Shown here: one piece after another, positions 1 to 9,042 of the stretch
Position numbering within the stretch: the stretch's first letter is position 1
Layout: each line of letters begins with the position of its first letter
Origin: CAYUYV01 sp964522525
GTDB taxonomy: Bacteria > Pseudomonadota > Alphaproteobacteria > JAJFIK01
DNA: 64,000 nt
Direction: 5' to 3'
Assembly (NCBI GenBank): GCA_964522525.1
Contig: CAZFWG010000005.1
Location: forward strand, 1-64,000
Made by a program: the position numbers and the translations under genes
Notes under the pieces: generated by a model
Seen by the model: only the letters and a program-made list of their open reading frames with translations
Databases searched by the model: none
Told to the model about the DNA's origin: nothing

Positions 1-1035
1 GATGCCGGTCTCATCGGAACCGACTACCCAATCGAGTATGGGGGGCGCGGACACAACGGGTTTCAGAGAATTGCCAATCAGGAACTCAGTCGCGCGCAGG
101 TTCCGTTCCTCATCAATATTGTGGGCCTCAGCATGGCCGCTCCTACGATTCTCAGGCACGGGACGGAGGACCAAAAGCGCAAATTCATTCCCGGATGTCT
201 GACGGGCGCGGAAATCTGGTGTCAGGGTTTTTCCGAACCGGGGGCCGGTTCGGATCTGTCGAACCAGCGCACCTCTGCCGTGCGCGACGGCGATGAGTGG
301 ATCGTCAACGGACACAAGGTTTGGACGAGCCTCGGCCATTTCGCCAAATGGATGATTCTCATTACACGGACAAGCAGCGATCACAAATATGAGGGGCTCA
401 CTTATTTTCTGTGCCCGATCGAAGGACATCCCGGCGTGACGGTCCGGCCCTTGGTGAAGATGACGGGCGAGACCGGGTTCAATGAGGTGTTCTTCGAAGA
501 TGTCCGGATCCCTGACGCCTATCGGCTTGATGACATCGGGAAAGGCTGGTCGGTCGCGATGACCACGCTCACGGCCGAACGCGGGGCGGCCGAAAGCGCC
601 GGCAGCGGGGGCGGTGGCACCTCCAGTACGGTAGAAAACCTGATCGACCTGGCGCGCAACAGCTGGAGGAACGGCATTCTTGCGGCTGATGATCCCGTCA
701 CGCGCGACGCGATCATTCAGTGTGCCATCGTAGGGGAAGGCATGCGCCAGAACGCCAAAAGGGCGCGCGTTCCCGCTCTGTGCGATCATCCGATGCGTCT
801 CCCGTTGCAGCAGAAACTCACGGTCACGGAATTTGCCCAAGACACGGCGCGGCTGGGGGTCGAGATCGCGGGCGCGCACTCGACGCTCTACAAGCGCGAC
901 CCGCGTGCGCCGAGCGCCGGCCATTGGCCGCTGGCCTATCTCAACTCATACGGCAACACGATCGCCGCGGGGACGAACGAAATCCAGCGCAACATTCTGG
1001 GCGAGCGCGTTCTCGGCCTGCCGAAGTCGAAATAG
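1..1035 (+). CDS. Acyl-CoA dehydrogenase, large partner (5' end cut by window)
   Basis: FAD-dependent acyl-CoA dehydrogenase, likely acting in beta-oxidation of a fatty, branched or cyclic acyl-CoA. The reading frame is open from base 1, so the N-terminus lies outside the window. Visible family signatures are FSEPGAGSDL followed by the NGHKVWTS segment (flavin/substrate domain), a glycine-rich loop GSGGGG, and the C-terminal AAGTNEIQRNILGERVLGLP. The residue before G-T is Ala, not the Glu of medium-chain enzymes. As in isovaleryl/long-chain types, the base probably sits on another helix; the Glu encoded at 577-579 in TAERG is a candidate (inference). It ends 10 bp before a second, shorter dehydrogenase, suggesting a heteromeric enzyme. 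Confidence 0.93.
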   Translation, partial: DAGLIGTDYPIEYGGRGHNGFQRIANQELSRAQVPFLINIVGLSMAAPTILRHGTEDQKRKFIPGCLTGAEIWCQGFSEPGAGSDLSNQRTSAVRDGDEWIVNGHKVWTSLGHFAKWMILITRTSSDHKYEGLTYFLCPIEGHPGVTVRPLVKMTGETGFNEVFFEDVRIPDAYRLDDIGKGWSVAMTTLTAERGAAESAGSGGGGTSSTVENLIDLARNSWRNGILAADDPVTRDAIIQCAIVGEGMRQNAKRARVPALCDHPMRLPLQQKLTVTEFAQDTARLGVEIAGAHSTLYKRDPRAPSAGHWPLAYLNSYGNTIAAGTNEIQRNILGERVLGLPKSK

Positions 1036-1045
1036 GAGGAGCGGA

Positions 1046-2218
1046 ATGTCCAGCACACTCAGCACACCGAGGGATTTCGGCTTTGGGGAAGACGAGGCCA
1101 TGTTGCGCGACGTCGCGCGCAAGATGCTCGATGAACGACTGCCGATGGAGAAGTTGCGGCGCCTCGTCGCTGAAGCGCCGGAGCCGGTCTATGATGACGG
1201 CCAGCCAGCGCCATGGGATCACGCTTTGTGGGCGGAGATCGTTGATCTGGGCTGGACGAGCCTCGCGATCGGCGAGGCCGAGGGCGGTTCAAACATCTCG
1301 CTGGCCGGCATTGCCGGCATGATCGAAGAAGTGGGCCGGCACGCCCTCCCCTCGCCGCTTATCCCGACGCTCTCGGCAAGCCTCGTACTGCGGGCGGCGG
1401 GCGGCGACGTGGCCAAACAGGTCATGGCCCGGATCGCCGGCGGCGCCACGGCGAGCCTCGCCCTGACGGACGAGCGCGGCAGTTGGGAGCCGGAGGATAC
1501 GCCGCTCCTCGCCTTCGAGCAGTCCGGGGACCTTGTCCTTCAAGGCACCGCGAGATTCGTGCAGGATGCGTCCAAAGCAGACCTGCTGATCGTCAGTGCA
1601 AGGCTCGGCGGAAAGCTTGTTTTATGCGCCGTTGAGACGGATGCGGAGGGGCTGATCCTCGAAGCCGATCATATCCACGATCTCACACGCGACCAAGCCA
1701 GTGCGCATTTCGATGGCGTGCGCGTGGACGCGGCGTCGGTCGTGTCCCGTGACGCCGCCGCCGTCTTGCGCACCGCCTGGCCGGGCCTTCTGGTGCTCGT
1801 TTCCGCCGATTTATGCGGGGCCAGCGAGTGGCTGCTCCAGTCAACGGTTGAATATGCAAGAGAGCGTGTCCAGTTCGATCGGCCGATCGGCTTCTTCCAG
1901 GCGGTCAAGCATCCGCTCGTGAACGCCATGGTGGAGATCGACCGCGCCCGTTCCCTTCTTTATCATGCGTGTGCGGAGATTGACGCGGAATCGGGCAACG
2001 CGGAAATAGCGGCCCGCATGGCCAAGAGCGCGGCTTCCGATGCGGCCGCTTTCATCTCGGACCGGTCGGTCCAACTGCACGGGGGCATCGGGTTCACTTG
2101 GGAATACGGGATCCACATTTACTTCAAGCGGAACCTCCACAATCAGGCACTGTTCGGGGACGGCGTTCATCATCGCAAGAAGCTTGCCGACCTCTTGATC
2201 GGACCCGTCACGACTTGA
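1046..2218 (+). CDS. Acyl-CoA dehydrogenase, second partner
   Basis: A 390-residue acyl-CoA dehydrogenase homologue. The start follows an AGGAGG-like site at 1034-1040, 10 bp after the upstream dehydrogenase stops. The C-terminal half carries ACAD hallmarks: EYARERVQFDRPIGFFQAVKH (helix contacting FAD across subunits; only its pattern matters here), then QLHGGIGFTWEYGIHIYFKR. The N-terminal and middle domains are more divergent, with no clear acid-base glutamate near the end. Pairs of a canonical and a divergent dehydrogenase are known to form alpha2beta2 enzymes on ring or branched substrates (family knowledge); that this pair does so is inference. No substrate can be read from the sequence. 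Confidence 0.92.
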   Translation: MSSTLSTPRDFGFGEDEAMLRDVARKMLDERLPMEKLRRLVAEAPEPVYDDGQPAPWDHALWAEIVDLGWTSLAIGEAEGGSNISLAGIAGMIEEVGRHALPSPLIPTLSASLVLRAAGGDVAKQVMARIAGGATASLALTDERGSWEPEDTPLLAFEQSGDLVLQGTARFVQDASKADLLIVSARLGGKLVLCAVETDAEGLILEADHIHDLTRDQASAHFDGVRVDAASVVSRDAAAVLRTAWPGLLVLVSADLCGASEWLLQSTVEYARERVQFDRPIGFFQAVKHPLVNAMVEIDRARSLLYHACAEIDAESGNAEIAARMAKSAASDAAAFISDRSVQLHGGIGFTWEYGIHIYFKRNLHNQALFGDGVHHRKKLADLLIGPVTT

Positions 2219-2328
2219 GCCGGCCGGACCGGAAATCGTCGGTTATCGTCCGTTCAGACATGTTTGGATGGGGCGCATAGAATGAGTGTTGTGTTTCGTT
2301 GTCTTGATTGATCTGGGAGGCAATCCTG

Positions 2329-3297
2329 ATGAAGACCAGACTGACAGAGCTGTTGGGCATTGAGGCCCCCATCGTCTGTGGTGGGATGATGCGGGTCGGT
2401 ACGGCGGATTTGGCGGCGGCCGTCTCCAATGCTGGTGCGCTCGGTGTCATGACCGCCCTCACGGCAAAGACCCCCGAACGGTTGGACGAGGAGATCGCGC
2501 GGTGCCAATCGCTGACGGACAAACCCTTTGCCGTCAATCTTACGGTTGGTGTGGTTTCCACACCGATTAACTATGACGACTTGGTCGATGTCATCATCAG
2601 GAGCGGCGTCAAGATTGTTGAAACCGCCGGCCGGAGTCCGGCGCCGTTCATGGAACGCTTCAAGGACGCAAACATCAAGGTGGTGCACAAATGCGTGACG
2701 GTGCGCCACGCGCTCGCAGCAGAACGTTTGGGCGTCGATGTCATCAGCATTGATGGCTTTGAGTGTGCCGGGCATCCGGGTGAACATGATGTTGGTGGCC
2801 TGGTCTTGTTCCCGGCCGCAGCCCGTGCCCTGACGATCCCCGTCATCGCTTCGGGCGGCATTGCGGACGCCCAGGGTCTTGTCGCGGCCTTGGCGCTTGG
2901 ATGCGACGGCATCAATATGGGCACACGTTTCATGGCAACCAAAGAGGCGCCCATCCACGATGGCATCAAACAGAAGATCGTGGAAATGGACGAAAACCAG
3001 ACACAGATCATCTTCCGGAGTTTTCGGAATACGGCTCGTGTCTATCGCAATTCCGTCGCCGAGAAGGTTGCCGAGATCGAAGCGTCCGGCGGTGACTTTT
3101 CCCAGGTCCATGAGCTTGTTTCCGGCGTCAACCAGGAGAAAGCGTGGAGCACAGGCGATATCGAAGCCGGTATGGTGACCGCCGGGATGTCGGGGGCTCT
3201 CGTCCATGACGTTCCGAGCTGCCAGGAACTTGTCCAGACGATTGTGAGCGACGCAGAACAAATCATCGCCGCCCGTCTGGCCGGCTATGTCGGCTAA
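2329..3297 (+). CDS. Nitronate monooxygenase / 2-nitropropane dioxygenase-type flavoprotein
   Basis: A 322-residue FMN-dependent TIM-barrel protein of the nitronate monooxygenase / FabK-like family. It starts with the usual short lead into GIEAPIVCGGM and then SNAGALGVMTAL. The mid-protein GFECAGHPGEHDVG carries the family's conserved His, and ASGGIADAQG plus GINMGTRFMAT form the FMN phosphate-binding end of the barrel. The chosen ATG has GGGAGG seven bases upstream; a longer in-frame start lacks one. Real substrates in this family range from alkyl nitronates to unknown enoyl compounds. Its position behind acyl-CoA dehydrogenases fits a catabolic role but does not prove one. Confidence 0.92.
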   Translation: MKTRLTELLGIEAPIVCGGMMRVGTADLAAAVSNAGALGVMTALTAKTPERLDEEIARCQSLTDKPFAVNLTVGVVSTPINYDDLVDVIIRSGVKIVETAGRSPAPFMERFKDANIKVVHKCVTVRHALAAERLGVDVISIDGFECAGHPGEHDVGGLVLFPAAARALTIPVIASGGIADAQGLVAALALGCDGINMGTRFMATKEAPIHDGIKQKIVEMDENQTQIIFRSFRNTARVYRNSVAEKVAEIEASGGDFSQVHELVSGVNQEKAWSTGDIEAGMVTAGMSGALVHDVPSCQELVQTIVSDAEQIIAARLAGYVG

Positions 3298-3342
3298 GAC
3301 GCGCAATCCGCCCTAGCGCAGATTCCGGCACAATAAGGCATT

Positions 3343-3389
3343 GCCTGATATCACGCCGCTGGCGGTCATGATGTCAGGCGGTCCCTTTT
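3343..3389 (+). terminator. Terminator-like stem-loop between convergent genes
   Basis: GCCTGA at 3343 pairs with TCAGGC ending at 3379, and the inner arms (ATCA/TGAT and CCGC/GCGG) also pair, with one wobble, one mismatch and one bulge. A short T tract lies at 3386-3389. It sits 45 bp after the flavoprotein stop and overlaps the last codons of the opposing gene. Confidence 0.55.
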
Positions 3390-4745
3390 GCCTCGACGGC
3401 GGATTTCAGCGGCGACGAGCCACAACCTGTCCTGCCCCCATACCGCCAGGTCAGGTTCTCCCGCCGGGCCGGACAGGCGATAGCTTGGTACACCCCACAA
3501 GCCAAGATCCTCTGTCATTTGGCGTTGATGTTCCTCGATGACCGGTCGCCAATCCTGATTGCCGATGATGCCGCGCGCCTGCGACCAATCGAGGCCGGCG
3601 GCTTCCACCGCCCTACGCATCCCTTTTTCCGTATGAAGACCGACACCTTGAGCGAAAGCATGGCGCAAGAGAGAACTCATAAGGTCCTCATCCTTGCCCT
3701 GTGACCGGGCCCAATCCAACAATGAGTAGGCCTGCCGTGTCGGCGCTCCAACCGGCATGAGGAGATTACCGAACGGTACGCTGAAGAAGTCCGCCTCGCG
3801 CTTGGTATCAAAAAGGATGTAGCGTGCCTTGGCCCTTGTTGCGGGTACCCCCCTCATAACCATGGGCAGCACGGGCTTATGATTGAACCGGATGTTACAT
3901 TCGTTCTTAAGGGCAATGGTCCTATCGAAGATAATCGATGTGTACGGTGAATTGAGGGATGGGAAGAAATCCAGCGTCAAATCGCTCGCGTCCACTCCCT
4001 CCACATCAATGGGTGGTCGTGGGGCAAGAAGCGGTGAGGCACCATCGCGACACACACCAAGATCCCGCAGCCGCAATTCCAGGTGAAACAGTCTGTCTAC
4101 CCCCCAATACCATTCTCCGCCGTAATAAAAGCAGGCGCCGGAATAGTGGCCCATCTTCTTCAAAAGCGCGGATCCTTCCTCCAATGCCAATTGGGCGTCG
4201 TCGAAAGACGCCAACTGTGCATCTGCGGCGTGCGGCGACATCTCTCCGCCCGACCAAAGAGCCGTATTGATCGGCGCAATTCGGGCAATGAACGCGTCTT
4301 CCGGCAAGGCCGCGAGAATGCGAGCGGCTTCGATCACCAGATCTGGATCGGGAACCGTCCCGGCATGTATTGGAAAGGACAGTCCGAAATGGGGAGCGAT
4401 GAGTTCCGCATCCCGTCGCGCCCATATCTGCAGCTTTTCCAGTTCCGGCTGGTTCACCCCACCGGAGGCACGAATAAGATGGGGGCGGACAACAATGTCA
4501 TAACGCGCCGCAAACTGTCCCAATAGCTGAGCCGTCAATTGCGAATACGGATCGTCCAACTGGTGAAAATAGTGGACCGTGTGGGGCTCGTTTCTGCGCA
4601 ACCGTCTCGCCTCGAAACGTTGCCTTTGACGCCGGATTCGACCACTGTCCGTGACATCACGCATCATCCAGGCCGTCAGATGCCTGAGCCAGCGGGGCGG
4701 ATCGACGATTAACGACGAGTTTGGATTTCTTTCAGGTTCCACCAT
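3366..4745 (-). CDS. Tandem DsbA-fold / HCCA-isomerase-like protein
   Basis: A 459-residue protein with two consecutive thioredoxin-fold (DSBA-like) domains of the 2-hydroxychromene-2-carboxylate isomerase / kappa-GST type. The first begins around residue 57 (HYFHQLDDPYS), the second around residue 258 (LDFFPSLNSPYTS). These S-P-Y-type turns sit where kappa-class enzymes bind glutathione. Neither half has a CxxC, so disulfide chemistry is unlikely. No signal peptide is visible. The start is uncertain: the ATG used here has AAGGA 12 bp upstream, and a TTG 36 bp further out has no ribosome site. It lies downstream of the sulfatase/DJ-1/hydrolase operon on the same strand, about 235 bp away. Function unknown. 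Confidence 0.85.
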   Translation of the reverse strand: MVEPERNPNSSLIVDPPRWLRHLTAWMMRDVTDSGRIRRQRQRFEARRLRRNEPHTVHYFHQLDDPYSQLTAQLLGQFAARYDIVVRPHLIRASGGVNQPELEKLQIWARRDAELIAPHFGLSFPIHAGTVPDPDLVIEAARILAALPEDAFIARIAPINTALWSGGEMSPHAADAQLASFDDAQLALEEGSALLKKMGHYSGACFYYGGEWYWGVDRLFHLELRLRDLGVCRDGASPLLAPRPPIDVEGVDASDLTLDFFPSLNSPYTSIIFDRTIALKNECNIRFNHKPVLPMVMRGVPATRAKARYILFDTKREADFFSVPFGNLLMPVGAPTRQAYSLLDWARSQGKDEDLMSSLLRHAFAQGVGLHTEKGMRRAVEAAGLDWSQARGIIGNQDWRPVIEEHQRQMTEDLGLWGVPSYRLSGPAGEPDLAVWGQDRLWLVAAEIRRRGKRDRLTS

Positions 4746-4980
4746 CTGGAAATATATTCCTTCGTCGGATGCTCGCGCCAATGCAACTACGGTTTTGACT
4801 GGACCTTGATGGTTCAGCCATGGCTAGTGCAACCATGTGGCACTCTCAGGGATCCGCACAAGGACTTGAATCCTGATACGGAAGTTTCTGTCACGCCTGC
4901 CGCTTACGCACAGTGAAGCAAACTTAGGTCGAAAGCGAACCACCAGCGGCAGGTAGAGAGTGTATGAAGACGCTCAGCAA

Positions 4981-6759
4981 TCATCCCGTTGGGTTTGGCC
5001 GCAAAAACAGTCGACGCACCAGTTTCAAAACACCCCAGACCAGCAAGCCCAATATCGCCATACTGAACAAACCCACCGCACTGATCCACGGCCAGTAGTA
5101 CTGCCAGAGCTTGCCGATAACATTCAACCCGATTTGACGGGTGACATGATATCCCGGGGGTAACTCCAAGATACCCACACGGTTGGCATAAAGACGGTAT
5201 TCATGCATGAGCTCACGCTTGAGATCCGGCAGGGCAGCACTGAGATCGCGGCTTTCCCCTGGATCAACACTCACGTCGAACAGACGCCATATGCCGTCAC
5301 CATGGGGCAGCAGATTGCGGACAAGCTTGTAGCGCCCCCGATAAAGGGCAGCCTGGCCCGATGTCTCAAAGCCAATCGCTTCGTCAGCACCATAAACACT
5401 CTCCGCCTCGCCTCTCAGGAGCGGCGTGAGTGATTTCCCTGTGAAGGGCTTGGCATCCGACGCTTCCTCGGTGGCACCAGCAAGCTCCATGACGGTTGGC
5501 GCGATGTCGGCCATGGATGTGAAACCTGTCACAGATTCACTCTTCGGCACGCCAGGTCCCGACATGATGAGAGGGACCCGAAGTCCCCCCTCTGCTGCGT
5601 GGAACTTGAAGAGATGGGAAGGCCCCGCCGCCGCGCTTGCGCCGCCCGGCCCAATGGCAACATAGCTGCGTTTCTCGCCAAGCGTCTCGTAGTCCCGGGA
5701 ATAACCTTGCCAGTCGAGCCAGGGCTGGACAGGACCGCCCCATGGGTCGCCGGCCTCCGGGCCGTTGTCGGATGTCACAATGAACACCGTGTTCTCGAAT
5801 TGTCCGGAAGCCGCAAGATAGTCGATCAGCTTACCGAATTCCTCATCCATTGCCTCCAGGGCCCCGGCATTGACAGCCATGCTTTTTGCCGCGAGCTTCT
5901 GTTCGCCGGCACTCAAATCATTCCAGCGCGGAATGGTCTGAGGTTGGTCTGCCAGGGGAGCACCTGCCCGGATCAAACCCAGTTCCTGGGCCCGTCGCCA
6001 CCGCCTTTCCCGCATGGTGTCCCAGCCGTCGCGATAGATTTGGATGTATTTGTCGGTATACGCCCTGGGAGCCTGGACCGGAATATGGACCGCCAGAAAG
6101 GCCACATAGGCAAAGAAGGGCTCTTCACGATCCGCATCTGCTTCGAGATAGTCCCGCATCTGCCCCGCGATGAACGTCGAAGAATAAAAGCCCTCCGGCA
6201 ATGTCGCCCGCTCGCCGTCTTCAAACCACGGAGCATCCCGGTAGTAGGGCAGATAGGGTTTGTTCTCCCAATGATCCGCACCGGATGCATCGAGGATGAA
6301 TGACCGGTCAAAGCCATGATCGACTGGCAGCTGTCCATCCTCATGACCCAGATGCCATTTGCCCGTCATATAGGTGCGATAGCCAGCCCGCTTCAGCTTT
6401 GTGGCGATGGTCTCGACGCCCGGCTCCAGCGCCATTGTGTATCCAGGGTGCCCACGATGCTGAGGCGGGAGGACCTCCCGGATGGTCCCCAAACCCGCAA
6501 GGTGATTGTCCATCCCCGTCAGCAGCATGGCACGGGACGGCGCGCAGAAAGGTGTGGCGTGATGTTGGAAAAAAAGTGTGCCACGGTCTGCCAGAGAATC
6601 AATGTTGGGCGTGGCCGCTTCGCCGCCAAAGACACCGAAATCCATCAGTGCGGCGTCGTCGACGAGCACCAGCATGATGTTCGGACGCGCCGGGGATCCC
6701 TGGGCATGACCAGTCAGAAAAACCGTCAACAATGCGGTGCTGAGAATGCGACCGATCAC
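4981..6759 (-). CDS. Arylsulfatase-type sulfatase with C-terminal membrane helix
   Basis: A 592-residue type I sulfatase that hydrolyses a sulfate ester in the periplasm. It has an N-terminal signal peptide, metal-binding aspartates in VLVDDAA (D34, D35), and the formylglycine-forming motif CAPSR at 72-76, followed by AMLLTG. It needs conversion of C72 to formylglycine; a suitable enzyme is encoded at 9870-10886. Other sulfatase blocks are TGKWHLGH and TSDNGPE. Unusually, a hydrophobic helix near residues 557-582 plus a basic tail would anchor the C-terminus in the membrane. The GTG start overlaps the preceding gene's TGA stop (GTGA), so translation is coupled to the DJ-1-like gene. Confidence 0.95.
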   Translation of the reverse strand: MIGRILSTALLTVFLTGHAQGSPARPNIMLVLVDDAALMDFGVFGGEAATPNIDSLADRGTLFFQHHATPFCAPSRAMLLTGMDNHLAGLGTIREVLPPQHRGHPGYTMALEPGVETIATKLKRAGYRTYMTGKWHLGHEDGQLPVDHGFDRSFILDASGADHWENKPYLPYYRDAPWFEDGERATLPEGFYSSTFIAGQMRDYLEADADREEPFFAYVAFLAVHIPVQAPRAYTDKYIQIYRDGWDTMRERRWRRAQELGLIRAGAPLADQPQTIPRWNDLSAGEQKLAAKSMAVNAGALEAMDEEFGKLIDYLAASGQFENTVFIVTSDNGPEAGDPWGGPVQPWLDWQGYSRDYETLGEKRSYVAIGPGGASAAAGPSHLFKFHAAEGGLRVPLIMSGPGVPKSESVTGFTSMADIAPTVMELAGATEEASDAKPFTGKSLTPLLRGEAESVYGADEAIGFETSGQAALYRGRYKLVRNLLPHGDGIWRLFDVSVDPGESRDLSAALPDLKRELMHEYRLYANRVGILELPPGYHVTRQIGLNVIGKLWQYYWPWISAVGLFSMAILGLLVWGVLKLVRRLFLRPNPTG

Positions 6760-7637
6760 AGGATAACCTCGCCATCAGGCAGGTTGATCAATGTCTCCAT
6801 CATTTTCACCGCCGTTTCGGTCCCGCTGTTCTGGTTCTGTCCGGTTACGATTCTGCCGTCAGTGACCACCCGGTTCGCGAAAAAATCGCGAAAGCCCGTA
6901 TCGGCTTCGAACAGGGCGCCAGCAGCCCGTAGATCCCGTTCAGGGTGCATGGGCGTGTGGGTGATCCCAAGCTCCTTGATTTGTTTGTCGGTAACGGCCG
7001 TCACCTTGCGACCGGCGACCAAGAGTGATCCATCCGCCGCTTTGGCTTGCAAGAGCCCGAGCGGTCCGTGACAAACACCCCCGATGACCGCACCATTCGC
7101 GTAGGCCGCCGTCATTTTCTCTCCGAGTACCGCGGATTGGGCAAAGTCATAGGCCGCCCCCCAACCACCGGCGAGAAACACGATGTCATATTGTGTGATG
7201 TCGACCATTCCGACGTCATAGGATCGGATAACTTTGGATTGGAAGAGTTGATCCTTCAGGTAGCGTTTGTCCGGATCCGATGCGATCGGCCAACGCAGGG
7301 AGACGGGCTCAATCGGGATCTGGCCGCCCTTGATGCTCGCGATATCGACCTGCATGCCTGCATCAAGAAAAGCATAATAGGGCGCAGTCATCTCCGAGGC
7401 GAAGACGCCCGTCGGTTCGCCGGTCGCGTCAAGGGTGTCATGACTTGTCGCGACGATCAGGACACGCTTTCCCGACAGGTCGAGATCCGATACCTCATAG
7501 TGCGGATGAAGCCCAAATGCGGTCAGCAGGAGTGGCAAGCCAAACCAGACGGACACACCCAGGAAAACGAGGGCCACCGCTCCGTACCGTAAGACTTTCG
7601 CCACCAATGTCTTCATCTCCTCGAATGAGCGGCTCAA
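6756..7637 (-). CDS. Membrane-anchored DJ-1/PfpI family protein
   Basis: A 293-residue class I glutamine-amidotransferase-like protein of the DJ-1/PfpI/Hsp31 type. Residues about 17-42 form a membrane helix, so the catalytic domain (about 50-290) probably faces the periplasm. The nucleophile elbow GGVCHGP carries C189 followed by H190, and E82 in ASEMTAP matches the glutamate that contacts the cysteine, so the active site looks intact. Family members are glyoxalases, deglycases, chaperones or proteases; which applies is unknown. The TTG start lies 6 bp after the upstream hydrolase stops; an in-frame ATG at residue 8 is an alternative. It ends inside the sulfatase start. Confidence 0.9.
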   Translation of the reverse strand: MSRSFEEMKTLVAKVLRYGAVALVFLGVSVWFGLPLLLTAFGLHPHYEVSDLDLSGKRVLIVATSHDTLDATGEPTGVFASEMTAPYYAFLDAGMQVDIASIKGGQIPIEPVSLRWPIASDPDKRYLKDQLFQSKVIRSYDVGMVDITQYDIVFLAGGWGAAYDFAQSAVLGEKMTAAYANGAVIGGVCHGPLGLLQAKAADGSLLVAGRKVTAVTDKQIKELGITHTPMHPERDLRAAGALFEADTGFRDFFANRVVTDGRIVTGQNQNSGTETAVKMMETLINLPDGEVIL

Positions 7638-7643
7638 GGAACG

Positions 7644-8684
7644 TCACTCATTTGACGTTTGGACCTGATCAATAACCCTCAACAATGCAGCAGCGATTTC
7701 AACCGGAACCTCCTCCTGCAGAAAATGACCCGCTTGTGTTTCGGTCACGGCCGCGTCCGGGAAGTTCTGTTTCATGAGAAGTAGCGCCCTGCCCAGTATC
7801 GGATCGTTCACGCCCCAGACGATTTCCACGGGAATATCCAACCCTTCAACGTAGCGCTCAATCTCTCTCAATTGCACGGCACTTGGCTGATCGGGACCGT
7901 TGGGAACCATGCGCATCATCGCCAAGGGGGCTTTGGCATTGCCGCTTTCCAGAACGGGCCTTCCGTAAAGGTCGGCGACCTCGGCCGGAATTGAAGCCGG
8001 ATCACCCTGGGCCTCGTGGAGTCGATCGAACAGGGAAACAACAACGTTGAACAAGAGTTCACCGATAATGGACGTCTTGGCGATATCATGAGCTCTCGAA
8101 AGGCTCGTTTTTTCCGTGGGCGCATTGAGTCCGGTATTCAGGATCACCGCCCCTTTCATCAAGTCGGGAGACCGTGCGAGTGATCCCACACCGATGGGGC
8201 CGCCCCAGTCCTGCCCCATATAGACCAGTTCCGTCAGTTGCAATTCCACGAGAACGCGATTCATCCAGCGGATATGATTATCCAACGTGTGCTGACTTGC
8301 CGGAATTTTGCTCGAGAAGCCAAGGCCCACCAGGGTTGGCATGATCAGACGAAGTCGGTCCTTTGGAAGCTCTCCGGCGATTTTACGATACAGAAAACCG
8401 GAAGTCGGATTGCCATGGAGCAAGAATACCGGGAAACCGGATCCGACTTCGAGGATATGAATCTTGATCCCCGGCTCCACCTCGATGAAATAGCTCTTAT
8501 AGTCGTCGGTGATATGTTTCGATGCGTAGTCCGGGAGGGGGAATGCCTCGAAAGTGCCGGCATCCAGGGTAACGGTTCCCTGCCCCCGCGGGGTCACCAA
8601 ACGCCCGTCACGGGTTATGACACTGACAAAAACAATGCCGCCGATGATGATAACCGCAAACAGAGTGAACAGTATGCGTCTCAT
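7644..8684 (-). CDS. Membrane-anchored alpha/beta hydrolase resembling haloalkane dehalogenase
   Basis: A 346-residue alpha/beta hydrolase. An N-terminal hydrophobic helix (about residues 4-23) anchors or exports it. HGNPTSGFLYR (90-100) is the oxyanion/halide region of haloalkane dehalogenases, including the halide-binding Asn (N92). MGQDWGG places nucleophile D159 next to the halide-binding W160. D294 in WGVNDP and H320 in AGHF would complete the triad. The residues therefore fit a dehalogenase more than an esterase, although related epoxide hydrolases share much of this; the substrate is unproven. CAGGAG lies 9 bp before the ATG. It is the first gene of an operon with the DJ-1-like protein and sulfatase. 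Confidence 0.9.
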   Translation of the reverse strand: MRRILFTLFAVIIIGGIVFVSVITRDGRLVTPRGQGTVTLDAGTFEAFPLPDYASKHITDDYKSYFIEVEPGIKIHILEVGSGFPVFLLHGNPTSGFLYRKIAGELPKDRLRLIMPTLVGLGFSSKIPASQHTLDNHIRWMNRVLVELQLTELVYMGQDWGGPIGVGSLARSPDLMKGAVILNTGLNAPTEKTSLSRAHDIAKTSIIGELLFNVVVSLFDRLHEAQGDPASIPAEVADLYGRPVLESGNAKAPLAMMRMVPNGPDQPSAVQLREIERYVEGLDIPVEIVWGVNDPILGRALLLMKQNFPDAAVTETQAGHFLQEEVPVEIAAALLRVIDQVQTSNE

Positions 8685-9042
8685 TGTTCTTGCTCCTGTT
8701 GCCCGTCGATCAATTCGTCAGCTGAAGGAAGAGCTTTGGCGCGTTCACCCGCCTGTCGCGGCGATTCTCCGGAGCGGCTGCTGTGCCCTCGGCTCTGGGC
8801 CGAGGAGCAACCAAATGTACTTCGCCATCCAACCCTAATGCCACTCATTAATACAGGCTGGAACCGTCTGTGGCAATCCTCGTGTCACGGCTTTCCAGTG
8901 GTTCACCCGAGACATTTGCATCGCCCTCACCGCACCTTCAATTGCAGATGTCGCGGGCACAAGAACCAGAAGCAAGATCTTGTTTCCAGGGGAGCGTTGG
9001 GCTCTGACGCTTGAGTGGTGGGGGCGCGGCAAAAGGGAGAAC
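8685..9042. other. Intergenic region upstream of the hydrolase operon
   Basis: No convincing gene. It should hold the promoter of the minus-strand hydrolase-DJ-1-sulfatase operon and the 3' end of the TetR transcript. One clean hairpin, CCTCGGC (8787-8793) with GCCGAGG (8799-8805), has no T tract on either side, so it is not a typical terminator. Confidence 0.5.

Noticed and set aside
8787..8805. Hairpin CCTCGGC/GCCGAGG as a terminator of tetR or an attenuator
   Set aside because: No T tract and poor position for either; kept only as a note in the intergenic entry.
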